In this document: one piece after another, positions 7,649-16,611 of the stretch
Layout: each line of letters opens with the position of its first letter
Position numbering within the stretch: the first letter of the stretch is position 1
DNA from: Methyloversatilis discipulorum
GTDB lineage: Bacteria > Pseudomonadota > Gammaproteobacteria > Burkholderiales > Rhodocyclaceae
Reading direction: 5' to 3'
Length of the DNA stretch: 60,669 bases
Assembly: GCF_018780585.1 (NCBI RefSeq)
Contig: NZ_JADMJL010000049.1
Location: forward strand, 1 to 60,669
Notes under the pieces: model-generated
Told to the model about the DNA's origin: nothing
Database searches by the model: none
What the model saw: only the letters and a program-made list of their open reading frames with translations
Program-made: the position numbers and the translations under genes

Positions 7649-8437
7649 ATGTCCGAATCACAGTCTTCCGCCGCGCGCGCGCCGTCGTCCGGCTTCAACT
7701 TCTTCCATTACGCCAGCCCGCAGACCTTCTTTCCGCTCGCCGGAAAGCTGCTGTGGCCGAGCTGGATCGCCGCCGTGGTGCTGACGCTCGCCGGCCTTTA
7801 CATCGGCTTCTTCGTCGCGCCGACCGACGCGACACAGGGCGACAGCTACCGCATCATTTTCATCCACGTGCCGGCGGCCTGGATGTCCATGGTGGTCTAT
7901 CTGGCGATGGCCTTCTGGTGCGCAGTCGGCCTGGTATTCAACACGCGCCTGTCCTTCATGATGTCGTCGGCGCTGGCGCCGACCGGTGCGATGTGGGCTT
8001 TCGTCGCGCTGTGGACCGGCGCGCTGTGGGGCAAGCCGACCTGGGGCACCTACTGGGTCTGGGACGCACGGCTCACGTCCGAACTGATCCTGTTCTTCCT
8101 CTACTGCGGCTACATGGCCCTGCAGGCAGCCATCGACGACCCGCGCCGGGCCGATCGCGCCGGCGCGCTGATCGCCATCGTCGGCGCAGTGAACGTGCCC
8201 ATCATCTATTTTTCGGTGAAATGGTGGAACACGCTGCATCAGGGCGCGTCTGTAAGCCTGACGGCTGCGCCGACCATGGCCACCACCATGCTGACCGGCA
8301 TGCTGGTGATGGCGCTGGCGGCCTGGGCCTACACGATAGGCGCGGCGCTGGTGCGCGTGCGCGCCATCATGATCGAACGCGAGCGGAACACCGACTGGGT
8401 GCGCCAGCTCGCCAGCAACGGAGACAGCAAGACATGA
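7649..8437 (+). CDS. ccmC: Haem-handling protein CcmC
   Basis: A 262-residue six-TM member of the haem-handling protein superfamily. It presents haem to CcmE in the periplasm. The tryptophan-rich WWD-type motif is [18 protein letters not shown], and conserved His residues lie in [10 protein letters not shown] and TLHQGASV. The ATG at 7649 is preferred to a TTG three bases upstream. It lies after the ccmB hairpin and overlaps ccmD by four bases (ATGA). Confidence 0.96.
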   Translation: MSESQSSAARAPSSGFNFFHYASPQTFFPLAGKLLWPSWIAAVVLTLAGLYIGFFVAPTDATQGDSYRIIFIHVPAAWMSMVVYLAMAFWCAVGLVFNTRLSFMMSSALAPTGAMWAFVALWTGALWGKPTWGTYWVWDARLTSELILFFLYCGYMALQAAIDDPRRADRAGALIAIVGAVNVPIIYFSVKWWNTLHQGASVSLTAAPTMATTMLTGMLVMALAAWAYTIGAALVRVRAIMIERERNTDWVRQLASNGDSKT

Positions 8438-8631
8438 ACTGGGAAAGCGCCAGCCATTTCTGGGCGATGGGCGGCTACGGCTTCTTCGTCTGGGGTTCCT
8501 ACGGCGTGACTGCTGCGGTCATTGCAGCCGAACTGTTCGCGCTGTCCCGCCGCATGACGAAGGCGCGTGCGCAGGCCCGGCGCGACGTCGCGCTGGAGCG
8601 CATCGACGCCGACAAGCGGGGCCGCGCATGA
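8434..8631 (+). CDS. ccmD: Haem exporter accessory protein CcmD
   Basis: A 65-residue single-pass membrane protein. It starts [20 protein letters not shown], continues with a hydrophobic helix and ends in a charged cytoplasmic tail ([17 protein letters not shown]). CcmD stabilises CcmC-CcmE and helps release holo-CcmE. The size, the aromatic N-terminus and the position between ccmC and ccmE identify it although little sequence is conserved in the family. It overlaps both neighbours by four bases (ATGA each side). Confidence 0.9.
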   Translation: MNWESASHFWAMGGYGFFVWGSYGVTAAVIAAELFALSRRMTKARAQARRDVALERIDADKRGRA

Positions 8632-9074
8632 AACCCCGCCACAAACGTTTCGCACTGGTCGCTGCCGGCATCGCGCTGCTGGTCGGCGCGGTCACGCTGG
8701 TGCTGAATACCTTCAGCGACAACATGGTGTTCTTCTTCAGCCCGACCCAGGTCGCGGCGAAGGAAGCGCCGCAGGGCCGCACCTTCCGCATCGGCGGCAT
8801 GGTTCAGGACGGCAGCCTGGAGCGCGGCGCCGACGGTACGTCGGTCCGTTTCATCGTCACCGACACCGCCAACACCATCACCGTCACCTACAAGGGCGCG
8901 CTGCCGGACCTGTTCAAGGAAGGCAAGGGCGTGGTCGCCCAGGGCAAGCTTGGCGAGGACGGCGTGTTCGCCGCCAGCGAGGTGCTGGCCAAGCACGACG
9001 AGAACTACATGCCGCCTGAAGCCGCGCACGCACTGGAACAGGCGAAGAAGGCGCAGAGCACGGTCGTTCAGTAA
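8628..9074 (+). CDS. ccmE: Haem chaperone CcmE
   Basis: A 148-residue periplasmic OB-fold protein anchored by an N-terminal helix ([20 protein letters not shown]). It binds haem covalently through the His in [10 protein letters not shown] near residue 125; the Tyr of that motif is the usual axial ligand. The core [21 protein letters not shown] and the motif [10 protein letters not shown] are typical. It carries haem from CcmABCD to CcmF. Its start overlaps the ccmD stop. Confidence 0.96.
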   Translation: MKPRHKRFALVAAGIALLVGAVTLVLNTFSDNMVFFFSPTQVAAKEAPQGRTFRIGGMVQDGSLERGADGTSVRFIVTDTANTITVTYKGALPDLFKEGKGVVAQGKLGEDGVFAASEVLAKHDENYMPPEAAHALEQAKKAQSTVVQ

Positions 9075-9137
9075 GCCGCATCCACTCCGCTCCGGCGCTT
9101 CGGGCCGGAGCACCACGTTTCACGGGCAGGAGCCATC

Positions 9138-11141
9138 ATGTTTCCCGAACTGGGCAATTTTTCGCTGTCGATCGCGCTGGCGCTGTCGGTGCTGCTGGGC
9201 GTCGTTCCGCTGGTCGGTGCGCAGCGCGGCGACGCGCGGCTGATGGCGGTCGCGCGACCGCTGACGCAGGGCGTGTTCGTGTTCGTCGCCTTCGCCTTGT
9301 TCTGCCAGATCCAGTCCTTCGTGCTGAACGACTTTTCGGTGCTGAACGTCGCCACCAATTCGAACTCGACGCTGCCGCTCGAGTACCGTGTCGCCGCCGC
9401 CTGGGGCAGTCACGAAGGTTCGCTGCTGCTATGGACCTTCATGCTGGCGCTGTGGGCGCTGGCGGTCAGCGTGTTTTCGCGCCGTCTGCCGCCGGACATG
9501 GTGGCGCGCGTGCTGGCCGTGCTGGGCTGGGTCGGCGTGGGCTTCCTCGCCTTCATGCTGGCCAGTTCCAACCCCTTCGACCGCCTGCTGCCGGCGGCCG
9601 CCGACGGCCGCGACCTGAATCCGCTGCTGCAGGACCCGGGCATGATCTTCCACCCGCCCATGCTCTACATGGGCTACGTCGGCTTTTCGGTCGCTTTCGC
9701 CTTCGCCATCGCTGCGCTGATCGGCGGCCGGCTCGACGCCGCCTGGGCGCGCTGGTCGCGCCCGTGGACCACGGTGGCCTGGATGTTCCTGACGCTGGGC
9801 ATCGCGCTCGGCAGCTACTGGGCCTACTACGAACTGGGCTGGGGCGGCTGGTGGTTCTGGGACCCGGTCGAGAACGCGTCCTTCATGCCCTGGCTGGTCG
9901 GCACCGCGCTGATACATTCGCTGGCGGTGACGGAGAAGCGTGGCGCCTTCAAAAGCTGGACCGTGCTGCTGGCCATCGCCGCCTTCTCGCTGTCGCTGCT
10001 CGGCACTTTCCTCGTTCGCTCCGGGGTGCTGACCTCGGTGCACGCCTTTGCCACCGATCCGGAACGCGGTGTGTTCATCCTCGCGCTGCTGGTGTTCGTG
10101 ATCGGCGGCTCGCTGCTGTTGTTCGCGATCCGTGCGCCGTCGGTCGGGCTGGGTGGCGGCTTCGCGCTGCTGTCGCGCGAAACCTCGCTGCTCGCCAACA
10201 ACGTGCTGCTGGCGGTCGCCACGTCGGCGGTGTTGCTCGGCACGCTCTACCCGCTGTTCCTCGACGCGCTGGGCATGGGCAAGATTTCGGTCGGCGCGCC
10301 TTACTTCGATGCAGTCTTCGTGCCGCTGATGACGCCGGTGCTGTTCCTGATGGCCATTGGGCCCTTCGTGCGCTGGAAGAAGGACGAAGCGCCGGGGCTG
10401 GTGCTGCGCCTGCGCTGGGCGTTCGCGGTCAGCGTCGTCGCCACGCTGGTGATGATGGTGGCGACCGGGCACTACACGCCTATGCTGGGCCTGGGCGCCT
10501 TCACCGTCGTGTGGATCGCTGCCACCAGCGTGCAGCATCTGGTCGAGCGTCTGCGCGGTCGCAACGGCGACGGCAGCTGGATGGCCCGCGCCCGCGCGCT
10601 GCCCGGCGGCTGGTGGGGCATGTGGCTGGCCCACCTCGGGGTGGCGGTAAGCATCGTCGGCATCACGCTGGTCAAGGGCTTTGAGCAGAACGCCGACCTC
10701 AAGATGGCGCCCGGCCAGACGGCGACGCTGGCCGGCTACACCTTCAAGTTCCACGGCGCCTTCGAGCACGCGGGTCCGAACTACGACGCCGCCCGCGGCC
10801 GCATCGAAGTGACGCGCGACGGCAGGCCGGTGGCGATGATGCACCCGGAGAAACGCATGTACCGCGTGTCGCAGATGCCGATGACCGAAGCGGCCATCGA
10901 TTCCGGTTTCACCCGCGACGTCTATGTGTCGATGGGCGAGCCGCTGCCCGATGGCCAGGCCTGGATCGTCCGCATCTTCTACAAGCCCTTCGTGAACTGG
11001 ATCTGGGTGGGTGCCCTCATCATGGCACTGGGCGGCATCATCGCCGCCGCCGATCGCCGTTACCGCAAGCTCGCCCAGCGCGACGCGAAACAGGGCGCGC
11101 GCGACGGTGTGGCGACGCCGGTCCGGGAGCAGCACGCATGA
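9138..11141 (+). CDS. ccmF: Cytochrome c haem lyase subunit CcmF
   Basis: A 667-residue polytopic membrane protein of the CcmFGHI ligation complex. It has the WWD motif WGGWWFWDPVENASFMPW near residue 235 and His residues in TALIHSLAVTEKRG, FLVRSGVLTSVHAFA and the region after GSHEGSLLLW. It takes haem from CcmE and attaches it to CXXCH motifs of apocytochromes. The start ATG at 9138 follows ggcaggagccatc, a good ribosome site. The gap of about 60 bases from ccmE is the second largest in the operon. The stop overlaps ccmG by four bases. Confidence 0.97.
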   Translation: MFPELGNFSLSIALALSVLLGVVPLVGAQRGDARLMAVARPLTQGVFVFVAFALFCQIQSFVLNDFSVLNVATNSNSTLPLEYRVAAAWGSHEGSLLLWTFMLALWALAVSVFSRRLPPDMVARVLAVLGWVGVGFLAFMLASSNPFDRLLPAAADGRDLNPLLQDPGMIFHPPMLYMGYVGFSVAFAFAIAALIGGRLDAAWARWSRPWTTVAWMFLTLGIALGSYWAYYELGWGGWWFWDPVENASFMPWLVGTALIHSLAVTEKRGAFKSWTVLLAIAAFSLSLLGTFLVRSGVLTSVHAFATDPERGVFILALLVFVIGGSLLLFAIRAPSVGLGGGFALLSRETSLLANNVLLAVATSAVLLGTLYPLFLDALGMGKISVGAPYFDAVFVPLMTPVLFLMAIGPFVRWKKDEAPGLVLRLRWAFAVSVVATLVMMVATGHYTPMLGLGAFTVVWIAATSVQHLVERLRGRNGDGSWMARARALPGGWWGMWLAHLGVAVSIVGITLVKGFEQNADLKMAPGQTATLAGYTFKFHGAFEHAGPNYDAARGRIEVTRDGRPVAMMHPEKRMYRVSQMPMTEAAIDSGFTRDVYVSMGEPLPDGQAWIVRIFYKPFVNWIWVGALIMALGGIIAAADRRYRKLAQRDAKQGARDGVATPVREQHA

Positions 11142-11665
11142 AACGCTATCTGTGGCCGCTGGGCCTTTTCCTGGTGCTGGCGGGTTTCCTGTTCGCCGGC
11201 CTCTACCTGAACCCGCGCGAGGTGCCGAGTCCGCTGATCGGCAAGGCTGTGCCGGCCTTCTCCATCCCCCAGCTGGCGGCGCCCGACAAGACCTTCTCGC
11301 CGGCCGACATGAAGGGCAAGGTGTGGCTGGTGAACGTGTGGGCGTCGTGGTGCGTGTCCTGTCGCCAGGAGCATCCGCTGCTGGTCGAGCTGGCGAAGAC
11401 CGGGCTGGTGCCCATGGTCGGCCTGCACTACAAGGACGAGCGCGACGCCGGCATGAAGTGGCTGGCCGAGCACGGCGACCCCTACCTGCTGTCGGCGCAC
11501 GACCGCGACGGCCGTGTGGCCATCGATTTCGGCGTCTATGGCACGCCGGAAACCTTCATCGTCGACAAGACTGGCGTCATTCGCTACAAGCACACCGGCC
11601 CGCTGACGCCGCAACTGCTGCGCGACGACATCCTGCCGCGCGTCAAGCAGCTCGAGGCATCCTGA
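11138..11665 (+). CDS. ccmG: Thiol:disulfide interchange protein CcmG/DsbE
   Basis: A 175-residue periplasmic thioredoxin-fold protein with an N-terminal anchor helix. The active site is WASWCVSCRQEH (CXXC), and the cis-Pro loop lies in VYGTPETFIVDKTG. It keeps apocytochrome c cysteines reduced, receiving electrons from DsbD/CcdA and working with CcmH. The start codon overlaps the end of ccmF, and ccmH begins one base after its stop. Confidence 0.96.
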   Translation: MKRYLWPLGLFLVLAGFLFAGLYLNPREVPSPLIGKAVPAFSIPQLAAPDKTFSPADMKGKVWLVNVWASWCVSCRQEHPLLVELAKTGLVPMVGLHYKDERDAGMKWLAEHGDPYLLSAHDRDGRVAIDFGVYGTPETFIVDKTGVIRYKHTGPLTPQLLRDDILPRVKQLEAS

Positions 11666-11666
11666 C

Positions 11667-12140
11667 ATGCGACGTTTGATGGTGTTGCTGGCAGCATTGA
11701 TGCTGCCGTTTTCCGTGCTGCACGCCGAAGAGGCAAAACCGCTGGCCGACGACCCGGCGGTCGAGGCGCGGGTTCAGAAGCTGGGCGAGGAACTGCGCTG
11801 CCTGGTCTGTCAGAACCAGAACATCGCCGACTCGCACGCGGATCTGGCGATGGATCTGAAGAAGCAGTTGCGCGAGCAGATCGCCGCCGGCCGCAGCGAC
11901 GGCGAGATCAAGGACTTCATGGTCGAGCGCTACGGCGATTTCGTGCTCTACCGTCCGCCGCTGAAAGCCACCACCGTGCTGCTGTGGGGCGGCCCCTTTG
12001 CGTTGCTGCTGATCGTCGTCGTGCTGCTGCTGCGCCGCCTGCGCAGCCGTGCCGAGCGGGCTGCAGTCGCCAACACACTGAGCGCCGATGAACACGAGCG
12101 CGCCCGCGCGCTGCTCGCCGGCGAGGAGAACAAGGTTTGA
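11667..12140 (+). CDS. ccmH: Cytochrome c maturation protein CcmH
   Basis: A 157-residue protein with a signal peptide (MRRLMVLLAALMLPFSVLHA), a periplasmic three-helix domain carrying the redox motif LRCLVCQNQNIADSHADLA, and a C-terminal TM helix (LLWGGPFALLLIVVVLLL). It reduces or resolves the apocytochrome disulfide in the CcmFHI ligation complex. The length fits the short CcmH, with CcmI encoded separately downstream. It overlaps ccmI by four bases (TTGA). Confidence 0.95.
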   Translation: MRRLMVLLAALMLPFSVLHAEEAKPLADDPAVEARVQKLGEELRCLVCQNQNIADSHADLAMDLKKQLREQIAAGRSDGEIKDFMVERYGDFVLYRPPLKATTVLLWGGPFALLLIVVVLLLRRLRSRAERAAVANTLSADEHERARALLAGEENKV

Positions 12141-12982
12141 CCACATTCATGATGGGCGCGGCGGCGATGCTTGCCGTCGCGCTGGCTTTTGTCGTCCTGC
12201 CGCTGCTGCGCGGCCGCAGCACTCAACCGGCGGACGCGCAGCGCGCGCTGACGCTTGCCATCCACCGCGATGCGCTGGCGGAACTGGACCGTGATCTGGC
12301 GGCCGGCCTGATCGACGACGCGCAATACCGCATTTCCTGCGCCGAACTGGAGCGCCGGGTGCTCGACGAGGCCGGTGCGGCAAAGTCGCCTTCAGCGAAG
12401 GGCAGCGGCCGCTGGGTGGCCATCGTGTCGGCGCTGATGGTGCCGGTGATCGCTGTTCCGGTGTATCTGGCGCTCGGTCACCCGCAGGCCATCGATGCAC
12501 CACGCAGCAGTCCGCCGCAGGCCGAGGGCGAGGTGACGCCGGAACAGATACAGGCCATGGTTGCGCGACTTGCCGAGCGGATGAAGGCGGAGCCGGACAA
12601 CGCCGAGGGCTGGTCGATGCTGGCGCGTTCGTACTTTGCGATGGGGCGCTTCGACGAAGCTGCCGACGCCTATTCCAGACTGGTGAAGATCGTCGACGGC
12701 GACGCCCAGGTGTGGACCGATTATGCGGACGCGGTCGCCATGAAGCAGGGGCGCAATCTGGCCGGCGAACCCGAGCAGATGCTTAAGAGGGCGCTCGAAC
12801 TGGACCCGGACAACGTCAAGGCTCTGGCGCTGGCCGGAAGTGCAGCGATGCAGCGGGGTGACGCTGCCGCCGCACGTGTGCATTGGGAGCGTTTGCTGAA
12901 ACTGCTGCCGGCGGATTCTCCGTTGATCGAGCCCATCAAGGAAAGCATGGGAGAGGCTGCCGCGGGTGCTGCGGCGAAGTAG
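12137..12982 (+). CDS. ccmI: Cytochrome c maturation TPR chaperone CcmI
   Basis: A 281-residue membrane protein. The N-terminal TM helix is followed by the CcmI motif HRDALAELDRDLAAGLID, a second TM helix (WVAIVSALMVPVIAVPVYLAL) and a periplasmic TPR domain (NAEGWSMLARSYFAMGRFDEA and following repeats). It binds C-termini of apocytochromes for delivery to CcmFH. The TTG at 12137 is used because it overlaps the ccmH stop and has gaggag at good spacing; ATG 12149 is the alternative. It ends the operon, and a bidirectional terminator follows. Confidence 0.92.
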   Translation: MTTFMMGAAAMLAVALAFVVLPLLRGRSTQPADAQRALTLAIHRDALAELDRDLAAGLIDDAQYRISCAELERRVLDEAGAAKSPSAKGSGRWVAIVSALMVPVIAVPVYLALGHPQAIDAPRSSPPQAEGEVTPEQIQAMVARLAERMKAEPDNAEGWSMLARSYFAMGRFDEAADAYSRLVKIVDGDAQVWTDYADAVAMKQGRNLAGEPEQMLKRALELDPDNVKALALAGSAAMQRGDAAAARVHWERLLKLLPADSPLIEPIKESMGEAAAGAAAK

Positions 12983-13058
12983 GTGAGCGGGTAGCGCTTG
13001 CCGCGGCGAACGCTGCGGCGATGCGGAAAAAGGTCTTGCGATTACGGAAGCACAAAAG

Positions 13059-13086
13059 AAAAAAGCCGGCTTGCGCCGGCTTTTTT
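13059..13086. terminator. Bidirectional intrinsic terminator
   Basis: aaaaaagccggc / gccggctttttt with a TTGC loop. A-tract and T-tract on either side let it stop transcription from ccmI (plus strand) and from the lipoprotein gene (minus strand). Confidence 0.9.
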
Positions 13087-13105
13087 CATGCTCGCGGAAG
13101 AAGGA

Positions 13106-13366
13106 TTACTTCTTTTCTTCAGCCGGGGCAGCCGGAGCAGCAGCGTCAGCCGGAGCGGCCGGAGCAGCGTCAGCCGGAGCAGCCGGGGCAGCGTCAGCCG
13201 GAGCGGCCGGAGCAGCATCAGCCGGAGCAGCCGGAGCAGCGTCAGCCGGAGCGGCCGGGGCAGCAGCCGGAGCGGGTTCGGCGGCCGGAGCCGGGGCTTC
13301 TTCCGGCTTCGAGCAAGCGGCCAGGGCAGCGGCGAGGATGGCGGCGAGGAGGAGGGACTTTTGCAT
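13106..13366 (-). CDS. Small Ala/Pro-repeat lipoprotein
   Basis: An 86-residue predicted lipoprotein with a signal peptide ending in lipobox LAAC (Cys 18). The mature part is almost wholly Ala, Pro and Asp: five perfect copies of APAAPADA at residues 36-75, then a charged PAEEKK tail. Such extended low-complexity lipoproteins usually span from the outer or inner membrane into the periplasm, but no function can be assigned. The minus strand is chosen because it has the lipobox and shares the terminator at 13059-13086. The repeat is a 24-bp tandem at DNA level and could vary in copy number. Confidence 0.8.
   Translation of the reverse strand: MQKSLLLAAILAAALAACSKPEEAPAPAAEPAPAAAPAAPADAAPAAPADAAPAAPADAAPAAPADAAPAAPADAAAPAAPAEEKK
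13142..13261 (-). repeat. 24-bp tandem repeat, five copies, inside the lipoprotein gene
   Basis: Five 24-bp units encode the octapeptide APAAPADA without interruption. Units differ only at a few synonymous positions (for example ggggca versus ggagca on the plus strand), which fits slipped-strand expansion. There are no spacers, so this is not a CRISPR array. Confidence 0.85.
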
Positions 13367-13493
13367 TTTGATTTCCTTGGCTGTTGGCTACAACGTGAAT
13401 TCGGTACAACACCCGATCGAGCTAGCGACCTCGATCAGCCCAAAATAGTAGCACGAGCGTCACGGATCAAGTTGCAGCGCTGGAAACAAGGTT

Positions 13494-13982
13494 TTACAAG
13501 CCAAGCTTTGTTGTGCTTATGCAACATGAACAACTGTCCCAGATCTCGGCGAATCGACCACTGTAGCCGGCGATCTCGGTGGCATCGGCGCGCACGTGCT
13601 TGCCCCGCCAGTGCGCGTGGTGAGTCCGGATCACCGCGCCAGCCGAGCCGTTCAGCATGAAGGTTTCGCTCAGATGCCGCAGCGTGCGCGGCAACTGACG
13701 GATATGCAGGCGGTGTGATTGTGCGGCGCACAGCGCCCACAGACGGGGCATGTGGTGCTGCAGCGGTCCGGCGTCGTGCAGCACGATGCGCACCTCGGCC
13801 CGCGGCGACTGTGCGAGGGCCCGGGTGAGTGCCTCGACCGCGAGGCGCGAATCGAGCGCAGTGTCGCGCAGATCGATGTCGAAGATGTCGAGCGAGCGGT
13901 CGATCTGCGCGATCAGTGCGCCGATCGCCGCCTGATAGCCGGCGCGATCGTCGAAACGGAAGACACCCGTCGACTCAGTCAA
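13494..13982 (-). CDS. DUF7931-type protein encoded after roxA
   Basis: A 162-residue protein of unknown function. It has no signal peptide or TM segment. Features include LDIFDIDLRDTALDSRLAVE, VRIVLHDAGPLQHHMPRL and a C-terminal HTHHAHWRGKHVRADATEI segment. The pattern resembles a phospholipase-D-like or small Rossmann-like fold, but I see no full HxK motif. A TTG start at 13982 is used: it has GGAG six bases upstream and overlaps the end of roxA by eight bases. Related domains are commonly encoded beside or fused to acetyltransferases near roxA in betaproteobacteria; that association is recalled knowledge. Confidence 0.65.
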   Translation of the reverse strand: MTESTGVFRFDDRAGYQAAIGALIAQIDRSLDIFDIDLRDTALDSRLAVEALTRALAQSPRAEVRIVLHDAGPLQHHMPRLWALCAAQSHRLHIRQLPRTLRHLSETFMLNGSAGAVIRTHHAHWRGKHVRADATEIAGYSGRFAEIWDSCSCCISTTKLGL

Positions 13983-15102
13983 TGACCGCTCCGCTGTGCA
14001 GGAAGCCGTCGCAATACCAGTCGTAGAGCAGGTCAAGCGTGCCTTCGTGGTCGGCGATCCGGGCGACGCTGCGGGCGCTGGCAAGCTCGCGCAGGGTGTC
14101 GGTACTGCCGGGGGGCAGTTCCACCGGTTCGCCGTTGATCCAGAACTGGCGGCCACTGCGCAGCAGCAGCGTCCGGCCGTCCAGTCGCACGCCGTGCTTC
14201 GACACCTGCTGCGCAAAGCGCTTCGGCGTCAACGGATCATCCGGCGGATCGAAGAACACGTGCGGCTTCGGTTCGCTCAGATAGCCGCCGAGGAAGGCTT
14301 CGACGTCCTTGCGCGACCACTTGATGGTGTTCAGCACCGCCTCGACCCTGTCTATCATCGCCGCGGGCAGTTGCGCCGGATCGGCCTGCAGCGCTAGATC
14401 CGGGTCGGCGTACATGCCGGGCATGCAGACTTCGTCGCGCAGGTAGTCGAGGAAGCCGGTCGCCAGTTCCTGCATCGACGGCGTGCGGAAGCCGATCGAG
14501 TAGGTGGTGCATTCGCCTTCGGCGATGCCGTTGTGCGCGCACTTGGGCGGCAGGTAGAGCATGTCGCCCGGCTCCAGTACCCACTCCTGTTCGGGCACGA
14601 AATTCTTCAGGATGCGCAGAGGTGCGTCCTCGACCAGCGTGAGGTCGGTCTGTTCGCTGATCTGCCAGCGGCGGCGACCGGTGCCCTGCAGTAGGAACAC
14701 GTCGTAGGAATCGAAGTGCGGGCCGACACCGCCGCCATCGGTGGCGTAGCTCACCATCACGTCGTCCAGCCGCGCGTAGGGCACGAAGCTGAAACTGCGC
14801 ATCAGTGCGTCGGCGTCCGGCAGCAGCATGTTCAGGCCCTGCACCAGAACGGTCCACGGCTTCGTTTTCGGTCGCCGGATCAGCGATGCGGGCAGCGGGC
14901 CGCGCGCCATTTCCCAGTTGCGGCCGTCGTGCGCGATGAAACGCGATTCGACATCTTCGTCGCGCGCGAGATCGAGCAATTGTTCGCGCGGCAGCAGGCC
15001 GTTGAAGCCGGGGATGGCGCCGCGGATGAGCAGCGGCTTCTTCTGCCAGTAGTCGCGCAGGAAGGTACGCGGGCTGAGCCCGCCGAGCAGTGTCTTGTCC
15101 AT
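13975..15102 (-). CDS. roxA: 50S ribosomal protein L16 3-hydroxylase (cupin, RoxA/YcfD family)
   Basis: A 375-residue Fe(II)/2-oxoglutarate oxygenase of the JmjC-like cupin type, which hydroxylates an arginine of ribosomal protein L16. The metal motif HxD is in GVGPHFDSYDVFLLQG near residue 130, and the distal His is in LPPKCAHNGIAEGE. The N-terminus SPRTFLRDYWQKKPLLIRGA is a family hallmark, and the C-terminal winged-helix part completes the length. It is divergent from rlmD, so two translation-apparatus modification genes share an 81-base intergenic region. Confidence 0.93.
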   Translation of the reverse strand: MDKTLLGGLSPRTFLRDYWQKKPLLIRGAIPGFNGLLPREQLLDLARDEDVESRFIAHDGRNWEMARGPLPASLIRRPKTKPWTVLVQGLNMLLPDADALMRSFSFVPYARLDDVMVSYATDGGGVGPHFDSYDVFLLQGTGRRRWQISEQTDLTLVEDAPLRILKNFVPEQEWVLEPGDMLYLPPKCAHNGIAEGECTTYSIGFRTPSMQELATGFLDYLRDEVCMPGMYADPDLALQADPAQLPAAMIDRVEAVLNTIKWSRKDVEAFLGGYLSEPKPHVFFDPPDDPLTPKRFAQQVSKHGVRLDGRTLLLRSGRQFWINGEPVELPPGSTDTLRELASARSVARIADHEGTLDLLYDWYCDGFLHSGAVID

Positions 15103-15183
15103 GGGTGCGGATTATCCGCGATGGCGCGGCCGCGGCGCACGCAGCAGGTAAAATCGCGCCCTTTCGCTCTCGCAGGACACGTC

Positions 15184-16506
15184 ATGCCGGTCGCCCGTAT
15201 CGAATCGCTGGACCACGAAGGTCGCGGCGTCACTCACCACGAAGGCAAGGTCATCTTCGTCGATGGCGCCTTGCCGGGCGAAACCATCGATTTCTCTCCC
15301 TACCGCAAGAAGGCGTCCTACGAACTGGCGCAGATCAGCCGCATCGTGCGTCCGAGCCCGCAGCGGGTGACGCCGCGCTGCCGTCATTTCGGCAATTGCG
15401 GCGGCTGCAGCATGCAGCATCTCGATGTCGCCGCGCAGGCATCCGCCAAGCAGCGTGTGCTTGAGGACGCGCTGTGGCACGTCGGCCGGGTGAAGCCCGA
15501 GACCGTGTTCGCGCCGCTGGTCGGGCCGGGCTGGGGCTATCGCTACCGGGCGCGGCTGTCGGTGCGCTATGTGCCGCGCAAGGGCGGCGTGCTGGTGGGC
15601 TTCCGCGAGAAGAAATCCAGCTACGTGGCCGACATGGATTCCTGTGAGGTGCTGCCGCCGCATGTGTCGGCCTTGCTGCTGCCGCTGCGCGCGCTGATCG
15701 ATGGTTTCTCGCTGCGCGACCGCCTGCCGCAGATCGAGATCGCCATCGGCGGCGAGCGCGAAGAACAGATGACGGTGCTGGTGTTCCGCATCCTCGAAAA
15801 GATGACGGCCGAGGACGAAGCCGCTCTGCGTGCCTTTGCCGAGACGCATGCGCTGCACATCTATGTTCAGCCGGGCGGCCCGGACACGGTGCTGCCGTTC
15901 TGGCCGATCCCGATGCCCGAACTGGCCTACTCGCTGCCGGATTTCGGCGTGAAGCTCGCGTTTGCGCCGACCGAGTTCACCCAGGTGAACCACGGCATCA
16001 ACCGCTCGCTGCTGCGTCGCGCGATGTCGCTGCTGGCACCGCAAAAAGGCGAGCGCATCGCCGACATGTTCTGTGGCTTGGGCAATTTTTCGCTGCCGAT
16101 CGCTTCGCTCGGTGCCGACGTGGTCGGTATCGAGGGTGCCGATGCGCTGGTCAAGCGCGCTGCACGCAATGCGGCGGCGAATGGGCTGGCGGAGCGGTCG
16201 AGCTTTGCGGTCGCCAATCTGTTCGAAATCACGCCGGAGTCGTACGCCGCGCTCGGCCGCTTCGACAAGATGCTGATCGATCCGCCGCGCGAGGGCGCGA
16301 TGGAACTGGTGAAGTCGCTGCCGCACTCGGCCGACGACGCGGCACCGTCGCGCATCGTCTACGTGTCGTGCAACCCGGCCACGCTGGCGCGCGACCTCGA
16401 AGTGCTCATCGTGCAGAAGGGCTACCGCCTGCGCGGCGCCGGCATCGCCAACATGTTCCCGCAGACCTCGCACGTCGAATCGATCGCGCTGATCGAGCGT
16501 GCCTGA
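15184..16506 (+). CDS. rlmD: 23S rRNA (uracil-1939-C5)-methyltransferase RlmD
   Basis: A 440-residue SAM-dependent methyltransferase. A short N-terminal TRAM-like domain (residues 1-60) precedes the iron-sulfur ligands in PRCRHFGNCGGCSMQH, with a fourth Cys in MDSCEVLPP. The Rossmann domain has ADMFCGLGNFSLPIA, and the catalytic Cys is in RIVYVSCNPATLARDL. The ATG at 15184 is chosen because aggacacgtc precedes it; the frame is open further upstream, but that region is antisense to roxA. A strong bidirectional terminator follows. Confidence 0.95.
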   Translation: MPVARIESLDHEGRGVTHHEGKVIFVDGALPGETIDFSPYRKKASYELAQISRIVRPSPQRVTPRCRHFGNCGGCSMQHLDVAAQASAKQRVLEDALWHVGRVKPETVFAPLVGPGWGYRYRARLSVRYVPRKGGVLVGFREKKSSYVADMDSCEVLPPHVSALLLPLRALIDGFSLRDRLPQIEIAIGGEREEQMTVLVFRILEKMTAEDEAALRAFAETHALHIYVQPGGPDTVLPFWPIPMPELAYSLPDFGVKLAFAPTEFTQVNHGINRSLLRRAMSLLAPQKGERIADMFCGLGNFSLPIASLGADVVGIEGADALVKRAARNAAANGLAERSSFAVANLFEITPESYAALGRFDKMLIDPPREGAMELVKSLPHSADDAAPSRIVYVSCNPATLARDLEVLIVQKGYRLRGAGIANMFPQTSHVESIALIERA

Positions 16507-16561
16507 GGCCTCGGCCGGACGGTGCGGGCGTCGGGTGCGATTCGCGTCCGACGCAAAAGAA

Positions 16562-16595
16562 AAGGCCCCGGAGGCGCGAGCCCCGGGGCCTTCTT
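16562..16595. terminator. Bidirectional intrinsic terminator after rlmD
   Basis: aaggccccgg / ccggggcctt stem with an 11-base loop, flanked by aaaagaaaa on the left and ttcttt on the right. It lies between the convergent rlmD and BI-1 family genes and can serve both. Confidence 0.85.
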
Positions 16596-16611
16596 TCAGC
16601 TCAGGCAGTGA

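Noticed and set aside
13142-13261. CRISPR-like repetition
   Set aside because: 24-bp units are contiguous without spacers and encode an octapeptide; no cas genes are nearby.
13071-13448. Plus-strand Gly/Ala/Ser-repeat frame over the lipoprotein gene
   Set aside because: The opposite strand has a proper signal peptide with lipobox and terminator; the plus frame is its mirror.
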